Shown here: piece after piece, positions 19,532 through 28,149 of the stretch | How the letters are laid out: the number at the start of each line of letters is the position of its first letter | Numbering within the stretch: position 1 is the first letter of the stretch | Origin: Aulosira sp. FACHB-615 | GTDB taxonomy: Bacteria; Cyanobacteriota; Cyanobacteriia; Cyanobacteriales; Nostocaceae | DNA length: 64,000 nucleotides | Direction: 5' to 3' | NCBI RefSeq assembly: GCF_014698045.1 | Contig: NZ_JACJSE010000013.1 | Span: forward strand, 119,530-183,529 | Translations under genes and position numbers: made by a program | The notes under the pieces: generated by a model | Told to the model about the DNA's origin: nothing | The model's database searches: none | Seen by the model: the letters and a program-made list of their open reading frames with translations, nothing else

Positions 19532-22363
19532 TTAATAATTTATTTGCGATATTCTTTCGAGAAACTCTCTAATTTCCTTAACTTGGAACCCTTGAGCTAG
19601 ATGATTCACATACTGCACAAAAGCAATATAACGTTCATCCATTTTCTCTATATTTTCTAAATGTTTAGAAATAGCTTTTATCCGACCTTTTAGAGCTAAT
19701 TCCTTTAAATAATTCAATTCTACTAGAGGTGGCGGAATAATTTCAGATTCATTTTGTTTGTGAGATCCGATTATATTAACAGGTGCGATCGCCTCGACAG
19801 TTTTTTCTTCATAAATCCATTCCAAGCGTAAATGTTTCTCTAATTGATTGAGTAGTTCAGGCAGTTGGACAGGTTTAGCTAAAAAGTCATCTGCACCTGC
19901 ATCAAAGCTTTTTTGTTTATCATCATCAAAGACACTAGCTGAAGAAACTATCACCTTCAAATTTTGCCATTCTAAAGATTCTCGTAAATTAGATAACATC
20001 TGATATCCATCCATTACCGGCATACAAGCACCTGTAATAATTAAGTTTGGTTTAAATTCTGTGGCTTGTGCTAAAGCAGTTTGACCATTTTCTGCTTCTA
20101 CTAATTCAAAACCAAATACTTCTAATAAACTAACAAATACAGAGCGATTTTCCGCAACATTATCCACTATTAATATTTTCTTTTTCTCTCCTTTATAACC
20201 AATGATTTTTCGGCTTTGGTAACTTTGAGATATATCAATCCATTCTTGAGCTTTGGCTATTTTTAAATCAAACCAAAATATACTTCCCTGACTCATTACA
20301 CTTTTAACTTTTAAATCACCGCCCATGATCGAGAGAATTTTATGACTAATTGCCAAACCTAAGCCTGTACCTTCTGATTGTTTTTTAATACTACCTGCTT
20401 GCTCAAAAGGTAAAAATATTTTCTCTAGTTCTTCAGATTTAATTCCTATACCAGTATCTTCTATTTGGAAGCGAATTTTATAAGTGGTTGTTGGTGGTAT
20501 ATTTATATCATCTTGGGAAAATTGATGTCCAGGAAAAATAACTTCTACTTTAAAAATTACTTTGCCAGTCTCGGTAAATTTTATAGCATTACTTAACAAA
20601 TTAATCAGAACTTGCCGTAAACGTTTTTCATCTGCTTCGATAGCGATTGGCAGATGTTCATCGAATTGATAGACAAATTCAATTCCTTTTTGTTCGGCTT
20701 TAATCAGACAGATTTCAGCAACGGCTTGGAGAAAGGAAAGAAAATTAAATTGTGTCGGCTGTAGTTCTAATTTTCTCGCCTCAATTTTAGAAAGGTCAAG
20801 GATATCATTAATTAAAGTTAATAGATGAGAAGCACATTGATGAATAATATTGATGCCTTTTATTTCTTTTGCTGTGAGATTTTTGGAACCTTGTAAAATT
20901 TGAGCATAACCGAGAATTCCATTTAGGGGTGTACGTAGCTCATGGCTCATATTAGCGAGAAATTCGCTTTTGGCTTTATTGGCACTATCAGCACTTTCTT
21001 TTGCTTCCCTGAGTTCTTTGGTGCGATTTTCAACTCGAATTTCTAGTTCTTCATTGGTTTTAGATAAAGCATTAAAAGACTCGCGTAGCTGAGTAGCCAT
21101 CATATTAAAAGATTGTGCTAAAATTTGCAGTTCTTCAACTTGAGATTCCTGAACTTTTTGGTCTAGTTTACCATTGGCGATCGCTTCTGAAGCTTGACTT
21201 AATTGCAGAATTGGTTGCGTAATCCATTCAGATGTATAAACCCCAAGAATAATTGCTAAACCTAAAGCTAATAAACACAACAGAATCGTTGTATGAGTAT
21301 TAGCATTAATTTGCGCCATGAAATCCTCTTCAGGAACCACAACCACCATTAACCAATCAAGTCCCCATTCATCGCGCCAAGGAGTAATCTGGACAAACTG
21401 GCGTTGACCCTGGAGTAAAAAATCCATTTGCTGAGAATCACTAATTTTCTCAAAACTGCCAAAATGTGTCGTCAAATAGTTAGCAGTGGCTTTGATGAGT
21501 GGATCTTTACTCTTGGATGCTAATAGGCGTTGCGGTTTTTGATTTTGAAGGCTGAAGGGTTGTTCATCACTTGAACTAGCAATTAATAGACCATTATGTT
21601 CAATAATAAAAGTTCTACCAGTTTGGCTAACTTTCAACTGACCTAAGAAATCACTAATTTGGGAAAGACGTTGTTCAGCCGCAATGACACCAAGCAGTTT
21701 TTTCTTCGAGTCATAAATAGGATGACTAGCGGCAATCGATAAGTTAAAAGGTGGAACTAACCAGTTATAAACGGGACTCCAAGTTGGTTTACCTTGGTTG
21801 GCTGCTTCTGCATACCAACCTTCATTTTTAGCAATAAATTCTCCATTATCTTGAACAATTTTAATTCGGTTTCCTTGATTATCAGTTGACCAACTATATA
21901 AATGATTACTACCTTGATAATTGTTAGGAGCTAATTCATCAATAGTAATGCGATGATCACCAAAAAGATAGCCAGTTGCAATGTAATCACCTGTTTGGAA
22001 ACCTAAAAGTATATAGCCAATATTAAATGATTTCAGCCGTCTCCAGAAAAATTTTCCCAGTTGCTGTTTGTCTTGCAAATCTAATAAGCCCATCTCAATT
22101 ACATCGGAAGTGAGTATAACTACTTTTTGCGGAACAAGCATATAACTATCTAAATGTTGGTCTATGCGTCCACTGACTTCAGTTAGTAATCGACTTGCTA
22201 ATTCGTTTACAGCTTTTTGACCATTGCGTAATGACAGATATCCTGTTAGTCCTACAGCTGTAATCACTTGCAGTACAAAAGGCACAACCAGAATCAAACG
22301 TAATGAAATTTTTTGAGATTTGCCGTCTTGAGGAATTTTTCTAGAGAGCAGCTTAGATGACAT
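19532..22363 (-). CDS. Membrane hybrid histidine kinase with degenerate receiver
   Basis: 943 aa. TM helix at about 22-42, an extracytoplasmic dCache/PDC sensor at about 45-345, second TM at about 347-368, HAMP at about 370-425, coil, then HisKA with His in LANMSHELRTPLNG (near 474), HATPase (NLLSNAIKFTETG, GIGIKSEELEKIF, GTGLGLAIS) to about 710, and a C-terminal receiver at about 730-850. In the receiver the phosphoacceptor Asp is Gly (PNLIITGACMPVMDG; codon GGT at 20030-20032) and the acidic pair is VDN rather than DD, so it should not accept phosphate. The kinase core appears intact. First gene of a two-gene operon with the REC-kinase at 18039-19481; ligand unknown. Confidence 0.9.
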   Translation of the reverse strand: MSSKLLSRKIPQDGKSQKISLRLILVVPFVLQVITAVGLTGYLSLRNGQKAVNELASRLLTEVSGRIDQHLDSYMLVPQKVVILTSDVIEMGLLDLQDKQQLGKFFWRRLKSFNIGYILLGFQTGDYIATGYLFGDHRITIDELAPNNYQGSNHLYSWSTDNQGNRIKIVQDNGEFIAKNEGWYAEAANQGKPTWSPVYNWLVPPFNLSIAASHPIYDSKKKLLGVIAAEQRLSQISDFLGQLKVSQTGRTFIIEHNGLLIASSSDEQPFSLQNQKPQRLLASKSKDPLIKATANYLTTHFGSFEKISDSQQMDFLLQGQRQFVQITPWRDEWGLDWLMVVVVPEEDFMAQINANTHTTILLCLLALGLAIILGVYTSEWITQPILQLSQASEAIANGKLDQKVQESQVEELQILAQSFNMMATQLRESFNALSKTNEELEIRVENRTKELREAKESADSANKAKSEFLANMSHELRTPLNGILGYAQILQGSKNLTAKEIKGINIIHQCASHLLTLINDILDLSKIEARKLELQPTQFNFLSFLQAVAEICLIKAEQKGIEFVYQFDEHLPIAIEADEKRLRQVLINLLSNAIKFTETGKVIFKVEVIFPGHQFSQDDINIPPTTTYKIRFQIEDTGIGIKSEELEKIFLPFEQAGSIKKQSEGTGLGLAISHKILSIMGGDLKVKSVMSQGSIFWFDLKIAKAQEWIDISQSYQSRKIIGYKGEKKKILIVDNVAENRSVFVSLLEVFGFELVEAENGQTALAQATEFKPNLIITGACMPVMDGYQMLSNLRESLEWQNLKVIVSSASVFDDDKQKSFDAGADDFLAKPVQLPELLNQLEKHLRLEWIYEEKTVEAIAPVNIIGSHKQNESEIIPPPLVELNYLKELALKGRIKAISKHLENIEKMDERYIAFVQYVNHLAQGFQVKEIREFLERISQINY

Positions 22364-22536
22364 AGAAGAATCTAGGTTGATTACAGAATATACTAGTGTC
22401 GTCAGTCAATGGGCAGAAAAAATAAAAATCAAATATGAATTATATATCTGATTTTAGGTTTTGCTGAAAATCTTTATGGTTGGCTATATGAAGTAGGAAA
22501 ATGTTTGGTTAATTAAAACAAAAGTGTCTTATTCTT

Positions 22537-23151
22537 CTAGATTTTTATACTTCTGCGTCGTTTATACAAATTCACTTGACTATGGATTTGAGTACGGGAA
22601 AGTAAGAGAAATATAGTGAAAGTTGAGCCAAATAAATACAGTGGATAAACTGAGAGGTTAAAAGACCAATTTTTAAGGGCAAACAGATTGAGTGTATGCG
22701 CCAACAGAAATATAGACCATGTGAAAATATCTTCTGTATGTGGTTGATAGTAGGATTTTCTGATGGTTGGTAAAGCTCCTAAAAAATCAATGCAGATATT
22801 GATCATGAGAGCAATACTAGGAGAGCTAAAACGCCACCAAAGGATCAGACTAAGACCAGCAGTTAATAGACACCATCGGTCAAAACGATTCCAACCACCT
22901 TCACCATATTTAATCCCAAGAATAGCAATCGTCAAATGACCAATTGCAGAACACACCGGAACCCAGATTGTATTAACCGCACCAGAGGAGTAGTAGCTAA
23001 AACAAAGAATGAACCCGACAACTGTCCAAATCCACCAAGTAACTCTGTTAGGTCGAGTTTTTCTTTGATAGATGCTAAATATGTAGGGTAAAAAGCCTAA
23101 AAGTGAGAGAAACCCGGCGACTATACCAATGACTTCTTGCCAATGAAACAT
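22537..23151 (-). CDS. PQ-loop-like integral membrane protein
   Basis: 204 aa with about six or seven hydrophobic helices. Two similar halves each hold a Leu-Pro element in a helix followed by basic residues (GFLSLLGFLPYIFSIYQRK near 14-32 and DFLGALPTIRKSYYQPH near 122-138), reminiscent of PQ-loop/SWEET-family transporters, although the canonical PQ dipeptide is LP-Y/T here. Predicted location is the cytoplasmic membrane. No substrate can be assigned. Stand-alone gene. Confidence 0.65.
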   Translation of the reverse strand: MFHWQEVIGIVAGFLSLLGFLPYIFSIYQRKTRPNRVTWWIWTVVGFILCFSYYSSGAVNTIWVPVCSAIGHLTIAILGIKYGEGGWNRFDRWCLLTAGLSLILWWRFSSPSIALMINICIDFLGALPTIRKSYYQPHTEDIFTWSIFLLAHTLNLFALKNWSFNLSVYPLYLFGSTFTIFLLLSRTQIHSQVNLYKRRRSIKI

Positions 23152-23245
23152 GATTTGTGATGAATAAGTAGTAGATGCAAGTTGAGAAAATTTCTACATC
23201 AACGTCAAGAGTGAGTATATGCACCCTGGAGCGATCGCCAGCAAG

Positions 23246-24124
23246 TTATACAGAAACTAAATTACCTGTCTCTAGAGGTTCTAGCACTTGCAGACATTCC
23301 CGATAAATTTCTCTAAATAAACGCTGCTGTAACTCTGTAAATGCTTGATAACCTTCAAGCACCCACTCCATAATTTGCTGCTCTGACTCAGGCCGATACT
23401 GAACTACCATATTCAAGGCTTGTAAAACATGGTCAAAGTGTCTGGCTTCTGCGCCGGAACCTTCATGTTTACCGTGGATGACAACATAACACCAAGGATC
23501 ATAACGATGACCCCGAATGGCGACGGGAGTAGTTTTCTCTTTGAGGTAGCGGTCAAATCCTACGCCTTGATTTTCATAGCGGATAATCATATCCAATAGT
23601 GCATACTCGCGATCGCCCAACATTTCGGAAGCCGTATGAAATCCCAGAGAACGAATCAAGGAAACAGCATCGCCGGGAGTTCCTTGGTAGCCAGCTATGA
23701 CAGCTTGCACAATGTCGTCCAGCCAAACTGGAGTCTGAGAAAGTTGGTTACGTTCCTCGACGGAAATTCCTGCATAGTCTCCTACTGTCTTTAACAGTAA
23801 TTGAGCCAATTCTCGATGGGTGATACCATAAGCTCCTTCATCAGACGCAGCAATCATAATCTCAGCAGAAATTTGAAAGCCGCGATCTGCTTCTTCAATC
23901 ACCGCAATTTCTGGATCAGTAAATAAATAACGAGACATCGCAATTGAACTCGCAAGCCGAGAAATTACTGAGGATGTGTAGCCATTGAAACAAGTATAAT
24001 GTTGCCAGAATACATACAAAGCAACCGGATTATGTGCAACCAGACGGATAGTAGACGCTATTGTCTGTTCTAATTCGGCAAAGTCAAAAGCTTGCTTAAA
24101 AAAAGTTTCAGAGAAGATTTCCAT
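23246..24124 (-). CDS. Heme-oxygenase-fold (CADD/TenA-like) protein of unknown function
   Basis: 292 aa, nearly all helical, soluble. The central region DEGAYGITH has Glu followed by His seven residues later, the spacing of the first metal ligands in CADD-like di-iron proteins, and a later segment HEGSGAEARHFDH offers further Glu/His ligands. This fits the heme-oxygenase-like superfamily that includes CADD, TenA/PqqC and di-iron oxygenases, and perhaps the cyanobacterial DUF3865 group. Many of these act on fatty acyl or amino-acid substrates, but no reaction can be assigned. It follows hglB on the same strand after 611 nt and a terminator, in the place where hetN sits in Anabaena PCC 7120. 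Fold assignment is by eye. Confidence 0.6.
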   Translation of the reverse strand: MEIFSETFFKQAFDFAELEQTIASTIRLVAHNPVALYVFWQHYTCFNGYTSSVISRLASSIAMSRYLFTDPEIAVIEEADRGFQISAEIMIAASDEGAYGITHRELAQLLLKTVGDYAGISVEERNQLSQTPVWLDDIVQAVIAGYQGTPGDAVSLIRSLGFHTASEMLGDREYALLDMIIRYENQGVGFDRYLKEKTTPVAIRGHRYDPWCYVVIHGKHEGSGAEARHFDHVLQALNMVVQYRPESEQQIMEWVLEGYQAFTELQQRLFREIYRECLQVLEPLETGNLVSV

Positions 24125-24735
24125 CAGCTAGATTACTTCAGAATTAATACCAAAGTGTGTCAGGTTTAATAGTGACATTAATGTAGTTTTTGACTACTTT
24201 GGTTTACATCAGTAATCTAACTGCTTTTGATACAAATACTCAATTTCAGTATTTGCAACTTCAAAAATCAAACCAATTTAAAATAAGTTCATCTAAAGCT
24301 TATCTAGACTAAATTTAACAATTCAATTTTTATCCAATCTTTATATAAAAATGTTCAACATACTGCCGTGTTGCTGAAAACATAAAATGAATACTGAGTT
24401 TTTATTGTAATTTGTAAAATAAAAGTACATATATAAATCAAAACTAAAAAATATAAATTTCTTGTGAGCAAAAATTTTAAGAAATAATATCCTTAATATT
24501 AAGATTTGATGTAAATTGACTTGATGATAAACAGCAATATTCCTGATATAGCATAATAAACCAAAAACCCAGTTAGATAAACAACTGGGTTTTGTATTTT
24601 TAACTAATTATTTAGCAGTTATGTGGCTATTTATTACATTTATTCACAAGGCTAGTTGATTGTTAAAAATATGTTTTTAACTGCAAATAGCCAACATAAA
24701 CAAATGTAATATTGCGATACATAACAAGCAAAATA
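24125..24735. other. AT-rich intergenic region downstream of hglB
   Basis: 611 bp, strongly AT-rich, without a coding frame worth reporting. It holds one clear hairpin terminator (24564-24593). hetN and hetI, which follow hglB/hetM in Anabaena PCC 7120, are not here. The promoter of the heme-oxygenase-fold gene must lie in the lower part, but I see no unambiguous boxes. Confidence 0.6.
24564..24593 (-). terminator. Rho-independent terminator of the hgl operon
   Basis: AAAACCCAGTT (24564-24574) pairs perfectly with AACTGGGTTTT (24583-24593) around an 8-nt loop. On the minus strand the hairpin is followed by TTTTTGG and more T-rich sequence. It is 143 nt beyond the hglB stop and could work in both directions. 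Confidence 0.7.
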
Positions 24736-26250
24736 TTACAAAGCGACACTCAAGAAGCCGCTTTCGATTAAATAAGCTGTGTAGGTCATAAACAACTTAG
24801 AATCGATTGGTGGACAGGAAATTCCACTACCCTCTAATGCCTTCACTGTTGCTTCACAGCTAATTGTGGGTCTTCTTGTTTGCAGATACAAATCAGGAAT
24901 TGTGACTTGTTCTTCAGACCAGCGTTCTAACAAGAATGGGCGCAAGGTATATAAAGGATTATCTGGTGAAGCAGCATTTTTAATCAACTCTGCTTGCCAT
25001 TCATCGTAAGGGAGAATTTGCACGGGATAACCGAAAGAACTCACCCACTCAACTAAGAATTTTAAAGAAACTGGGTTGGGATGTTGTAAGTGGAAAGCTT
25101 TACCTATCGATTCTGGTTGCATTGACAGATAGACGATCGCTTTACTTACATAGTCTACAGGAGACATATCCAACATATATTCTACATCTGGGAAGCTACC
25201 CATTTGCAGACAACCCTTGACCATTAAGTTGATAAAGTCGTGGGTGTTACCGATACCTGTGTTGCTATCTCCAGCGATTAATGGTGGTCTGTGGATTGTA
25301 ACAGGTAAACCGCGATCGCTGGCAATTTTCACCAACTTCTCAGCCACCCATTTGGTTTGAGAGTAACCGAGGAAAATACCTTCCCAGTGGCTAAAATCAT
25401 CATCTTCCTTCACCACCTTACCCGCGTAATAAGGTGATTCAAATACAGCCACACTGGAAACGTAATGTACCGGCTTGACCTTGATTTGACAAGCCAAGCG
25501 CAATATTTCTTGCGTACCTAAAACGTTAGCAGTTTTCAGTGCTGAGTAAGGATAAACGTAGTTCAACAAAGCAGCACTGTGATAGATGGTGTCAATGTTG
25601 GTTGCTAACGCTTGGAATAGTTCTGCGCCAAGGCCTAACATTGGTTGAGACAAATCACCAATTACAGGAATAATGCGAGGATCTAACTCATCCTGACCAA
25701 TTCCATACTGTTCCAGGTTCTTTTGCAGCTTGTTTTTACCGTCTTGGAGGCTGCTGGCGCGTACCAAGCAATACAATTCTGCGTCGGTTTGTTCTAGCAG
25801 TTCCCGGATGATGAACGCGCCTAAAAAGCCAGTGGAACCTGTCAAGAAGATTTTCTTGGGTTTGTCGATAGGTGTGTAAACAGCACCGCCAGGATTAATT
25901 GTGGGGTCGAGGACTACTTCAGCTTGTAAATCGAGAGTAGGGATGTCAGTAGCATGATTCCCACTGCTTTGTTTGATAATTCCTGTATCTTGTACATCAG
26001 ATTGTTCGACTAATTCCTCAGCTAAACGCTCTGATAAAGATGCAATATTGGGATAATGCCACAACAACAAAGGAGATGGTTGAAAACCCAGTAATTCCTC
26101 TAATTTACTTACTAGAGTCATTGCTTGTGCTGAGTCTAAACCGTAGTTTTCGAGATTTTCGTGGATATCAATTTCGTCAGTTTCTACACCTACTAACTCA
26201 GCGAGGTTAGACACCATCCACGCTTGAATATCTGCTGCACTATAAGACAT
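24736..26250 (-). CDS. hglB: HglB/HetM: ACP-thioester reductase
   Basis: 504 aa from ATG 26250, chosen because GGAAGAGG lies five bases upstream; the frame can be extended to a TTG at 26265 but that would remove the ribosome site. Residues about 5-80 form an acyl carrier domain with phosphopantetheine Ser in YGLDSAQAM (near 39). Residues about 130-500 form a thioester-reductase domain: NAD(P) site FLTGSTGFLGAF (near 134) and YSQTKWVAEKL (Tyr/Lys near 295). It would release the finished polyketide chain reductively, giving the long-chain alcohol aglycone of heterocyst glycolipids. Length matches HetM of Anabaena (506 aa). The start lies 16 nt after the hglA stop, so translation is probably coupled. 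Confidence 0.93.
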   Translation of the reverse strand: MSYSAADIQAWMVSNLAELVGVETDEIDIHENLENYGLDSAQAMTLVSKLEELLGFQPSPLLLWHYPNIASLSERLAEELVEQSDVQDTGIIKQSSGNHATDIPTLDLQAEVVLDPTINPGGAVYTPIDKPKKIFLTGSTGFLGAFIIRELLEQTDAELYCLVRASSLQDGKNKLQKNLEQYGIGQDELDPRIIPVIGDLSQPMLGLGAELFQALATNIDTIYHSAALLNYVYPYSALKTANVLGTQEILRLACQIKVKPVHYVSSVAVFESPYYAGKVVKEDDDFSHWEGIFLGYSQTKWVAEKLVKIASDRGLPVTIHRPPLIAGDSNTGIGNTHDFINLMVKGCLQMGSFPDVEYMLDMSPVDYVSKAIVYLSMQPESIGKAFHLQHPNPVSLKFLVEWVSSFGYPVQILPYDEWQAELIKNAASPDNPLYTLRPFLLERWSEEQVTIPDLYLQTRRPTISCEATVKALEGSGISCPPIDSKLFMTYTAYLIESGFLSVAL

Positions 26251-26265
26251 TGTTACCTCTTCCAA

Positions 26266-27927
26266 TTATTGACAAACTTCGGGACGATACTGAGTGTAGT
26301 AATCGGGTATTTGCAAACCTTGAATTTTTAAATTTTGGATGCGATATAAAAATGCTGCACCCTGCATAATCTGGTCAGCAACATCCACAACTGAGCGATT
26401 TTGAGGTTCAGCTAAATAAGAACCGCGCACCCAGTCATTAAAACCACCCATCGCCGGGCCGCACCAAATTTGATAATCAACTTCTCGACCTTTTTCACCA
26501 GCAGTAGACCAACGAGAAGATAAGCCTAAATACCAACGGAAAATCAAAGCCATCTTCAACTTAGGATTATTCACAGCTTTACCCAATTTTTCAGGATTTT
26601 TCTGTGATAAATAAGCAGCCGTTCCTTCCCAAGCCTCAGCAATAGTTTTCCGAAAAACTTGTTTTTCTAACTTCTCTTTTTCTGCCGCCGGGATTTCTTC
26701 AATTGAGTTATAAGTGCGGTACAATTCGTACAATTTTTGCGCTCGCATCGGGAACATCGTACCCCGTTTTAGCACTTGTACTTTCACACCCATTTCAAAC
26801 ATATCGCCTGCGGGAGCCATAGTTACATCAGCCATTTCTGCTTGTGCTAATAGTTTTTTAGTATGCTCACAAGCACCAGATTCAACACAAGCTTGATTGA
26901 TTGAACCAGTAACTACATAAGCAGCACCCATCATAAAAGCTGCTAAGGTTGATTCTGGGGTCGCAATTCCCCCGGCTGCACCAACTCTAATTGGTTGGGA
27001 ATAATGATATTTAGTTTGAATTTCATCCTTTAAAGCTATGAGTGAAGGAAGCAAACAAATCAACGGACGGTTATCAGTATGTCCGCCAGAATCAGCTTCC
27101 ACAGTAATATCATCGGCCATTGGTACTTGTTCTGCCAATTTTGCTTGTAACCCAGTAATTAATCCTTGTTCAACTAATTCTTTGACAATTTTAGTTGGGG
27201 CTGGCTGCATAAATTTACTCGCAACTTCGCGGCGAGAAATTTTAGCGATGACCTTATTTTTAATGATGATTTGATTGGCATCATTTAAACTTAACCCAGC
27301 CAGTCGATAATAAACAATGTTGGGTGTTAAATCTAAAAATGCTGAAGCCTCTACCACCTTCACCCCATATTTTAAATATAAATCCACAGCCCGACGTTCA
27401 ATCGCCATATCATTAGGACTGTGAATTAAATTAAAAGCATAGGGGCCATTTGGTAAAGCTTGTTGAATTTGTTGAATTGCTGATTCTATTCTTTCGGGAG
27501 GTAAACCACCTGCACCAAAAGAACCTAAAATTTTCTCTTTTCCTAAAGCAATCACCATTTCTTCGGAAGCGATACCGCCAGCCATTGCGCCAGTCATATA
27601 GGCATATTTCACGCCATAGCAAGCGAGAAAACTAGGGTCGCCTAACTGTTGTAGAGAAATTGGCGCAAGAGAAGCGATTAATTCTAATTGGGAAGTTGTG
27701 TTATTATCAGCAGGATATAAATATCCTTCATTTGTAATGCCGATTTTACCTGCAATTTTGACAAGATAGCAAGGTTTATCTAATAGCAGTAATTTATTTT
27801 TGATGGCTTGCTGTTCAAAGGATATTGTTTCTAAATTGCCTTTCCAAACAAGATTATGATTGTAGGTATAGGCGGAGAATCTTAAGCCATTATCTTGGGT
27901 GCTGAGTGGCATATCGAAGGTCGTCAC
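26266..27927 (-). CDS. hglA: HglA: PfaD-like FMN enoyl reductase
   Basis: 553 aa, start GTG 27927 (GAGGG nine bases upstream). This is a 2-nitropropane-dioxygenase-type TIM barrel of the PfaD family, the trans-acting enoyl reductase of polyunsaturated fatty acid and related iterative PKS systems. The FMN phosphate-binding segment is visible as AAGGIATPESTLAAFMMGAA then YVVTGSINQACVESG. In this pathway it would fully saturate the growing acyl chain at the enoyl step, needed because heterocyst glycolipid alkyl chains are mostly saturated. Sits directly upstream of hglB. The symbol is given by position and recollection of the Anabaena nomenclature; the enzyme class is clear. Confidence 0.85.
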   Translation of the reverse strand: MTTFDMPLSTQDNGLRFSAYTYNHNLVWKGNLETISFEQQAIKNKLLLLDKPCYLVKIAGKIGITNEGYLYPADNNTTSQLELIASLAPISLQQLGDPSFLACYGVKYAYMTGAMAGGIASEEMVIALGKEKILGSFGAGGLPPERIESAIQQIQQALPNGPYAFNLIHSPNDMAIERRAVDLYLKYGVKVVEASAFLDLTPNIVYYRLAGLSLNDANQIIIKNKVIAKISRREVASKFMQPAPTKIVKELVEQGLITGLQAKLAEQVPMADDITVEADSGGHTDNRPLICLLPSLIALKDEIQTKYHYSQPIRVGAAGGIATPESTLAAFMMGAAYVVTGSINQACVESGACEHTKKLLAQAEMADVTMAPAGDMFEMGVKVQVLKRGTMFPMRAQKLYELYRTYNSIEEIPAAEKEKLEKQVFRKTIAEAWEGTAAYLSQKNPEKLGKAVNNPKLKMALIFRWYLGLSSRWSTAGEKGREVDYQIWCGPAMGGFNDWVRGSYLAEPQNRSVVDVADQIMQGAAFLYRIQNLKIQGLQIPDYYTQYRPEVCQ

Positions 27928-27963
27928 AGTAGTTATCCCTCGGATTGTTAATCTGGTTTTTTT

Positions 27964-28076
27964 ATCTCACGCAGAGACGCGGAGGCGCGGAGAGTGTGAG
28001 AAATATTTTGAGTGATATATGGTTTTATCTAATACTCTTTTCCTCTGCGTCTCTGCGCCTCTGCGTGAACTTTTTA
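27964..28076. repeat. Imperfect inverted repeat of CGCAGAGA/G type in hglC-hglA spacer
   Basis: The left arm (TCACGCAGAGACGCGGAGGC region, 27967-27995) and the right arm (28041-28070, CCTCTGCGTCTCTGCGCCTC region) are approximate reverse complements and can fold into a long hairpin in the operon transcript. The same repeat family fills the other spacers of this operon. Confidence 0.7.
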
Positions 28077-28149
28077 AATTTAGGAAAGGTCTAAGAATAA
28101 AGTGTGTTAAATCTTTATCCTTAAACCATGAGGTAACGTGCATTCAAGC

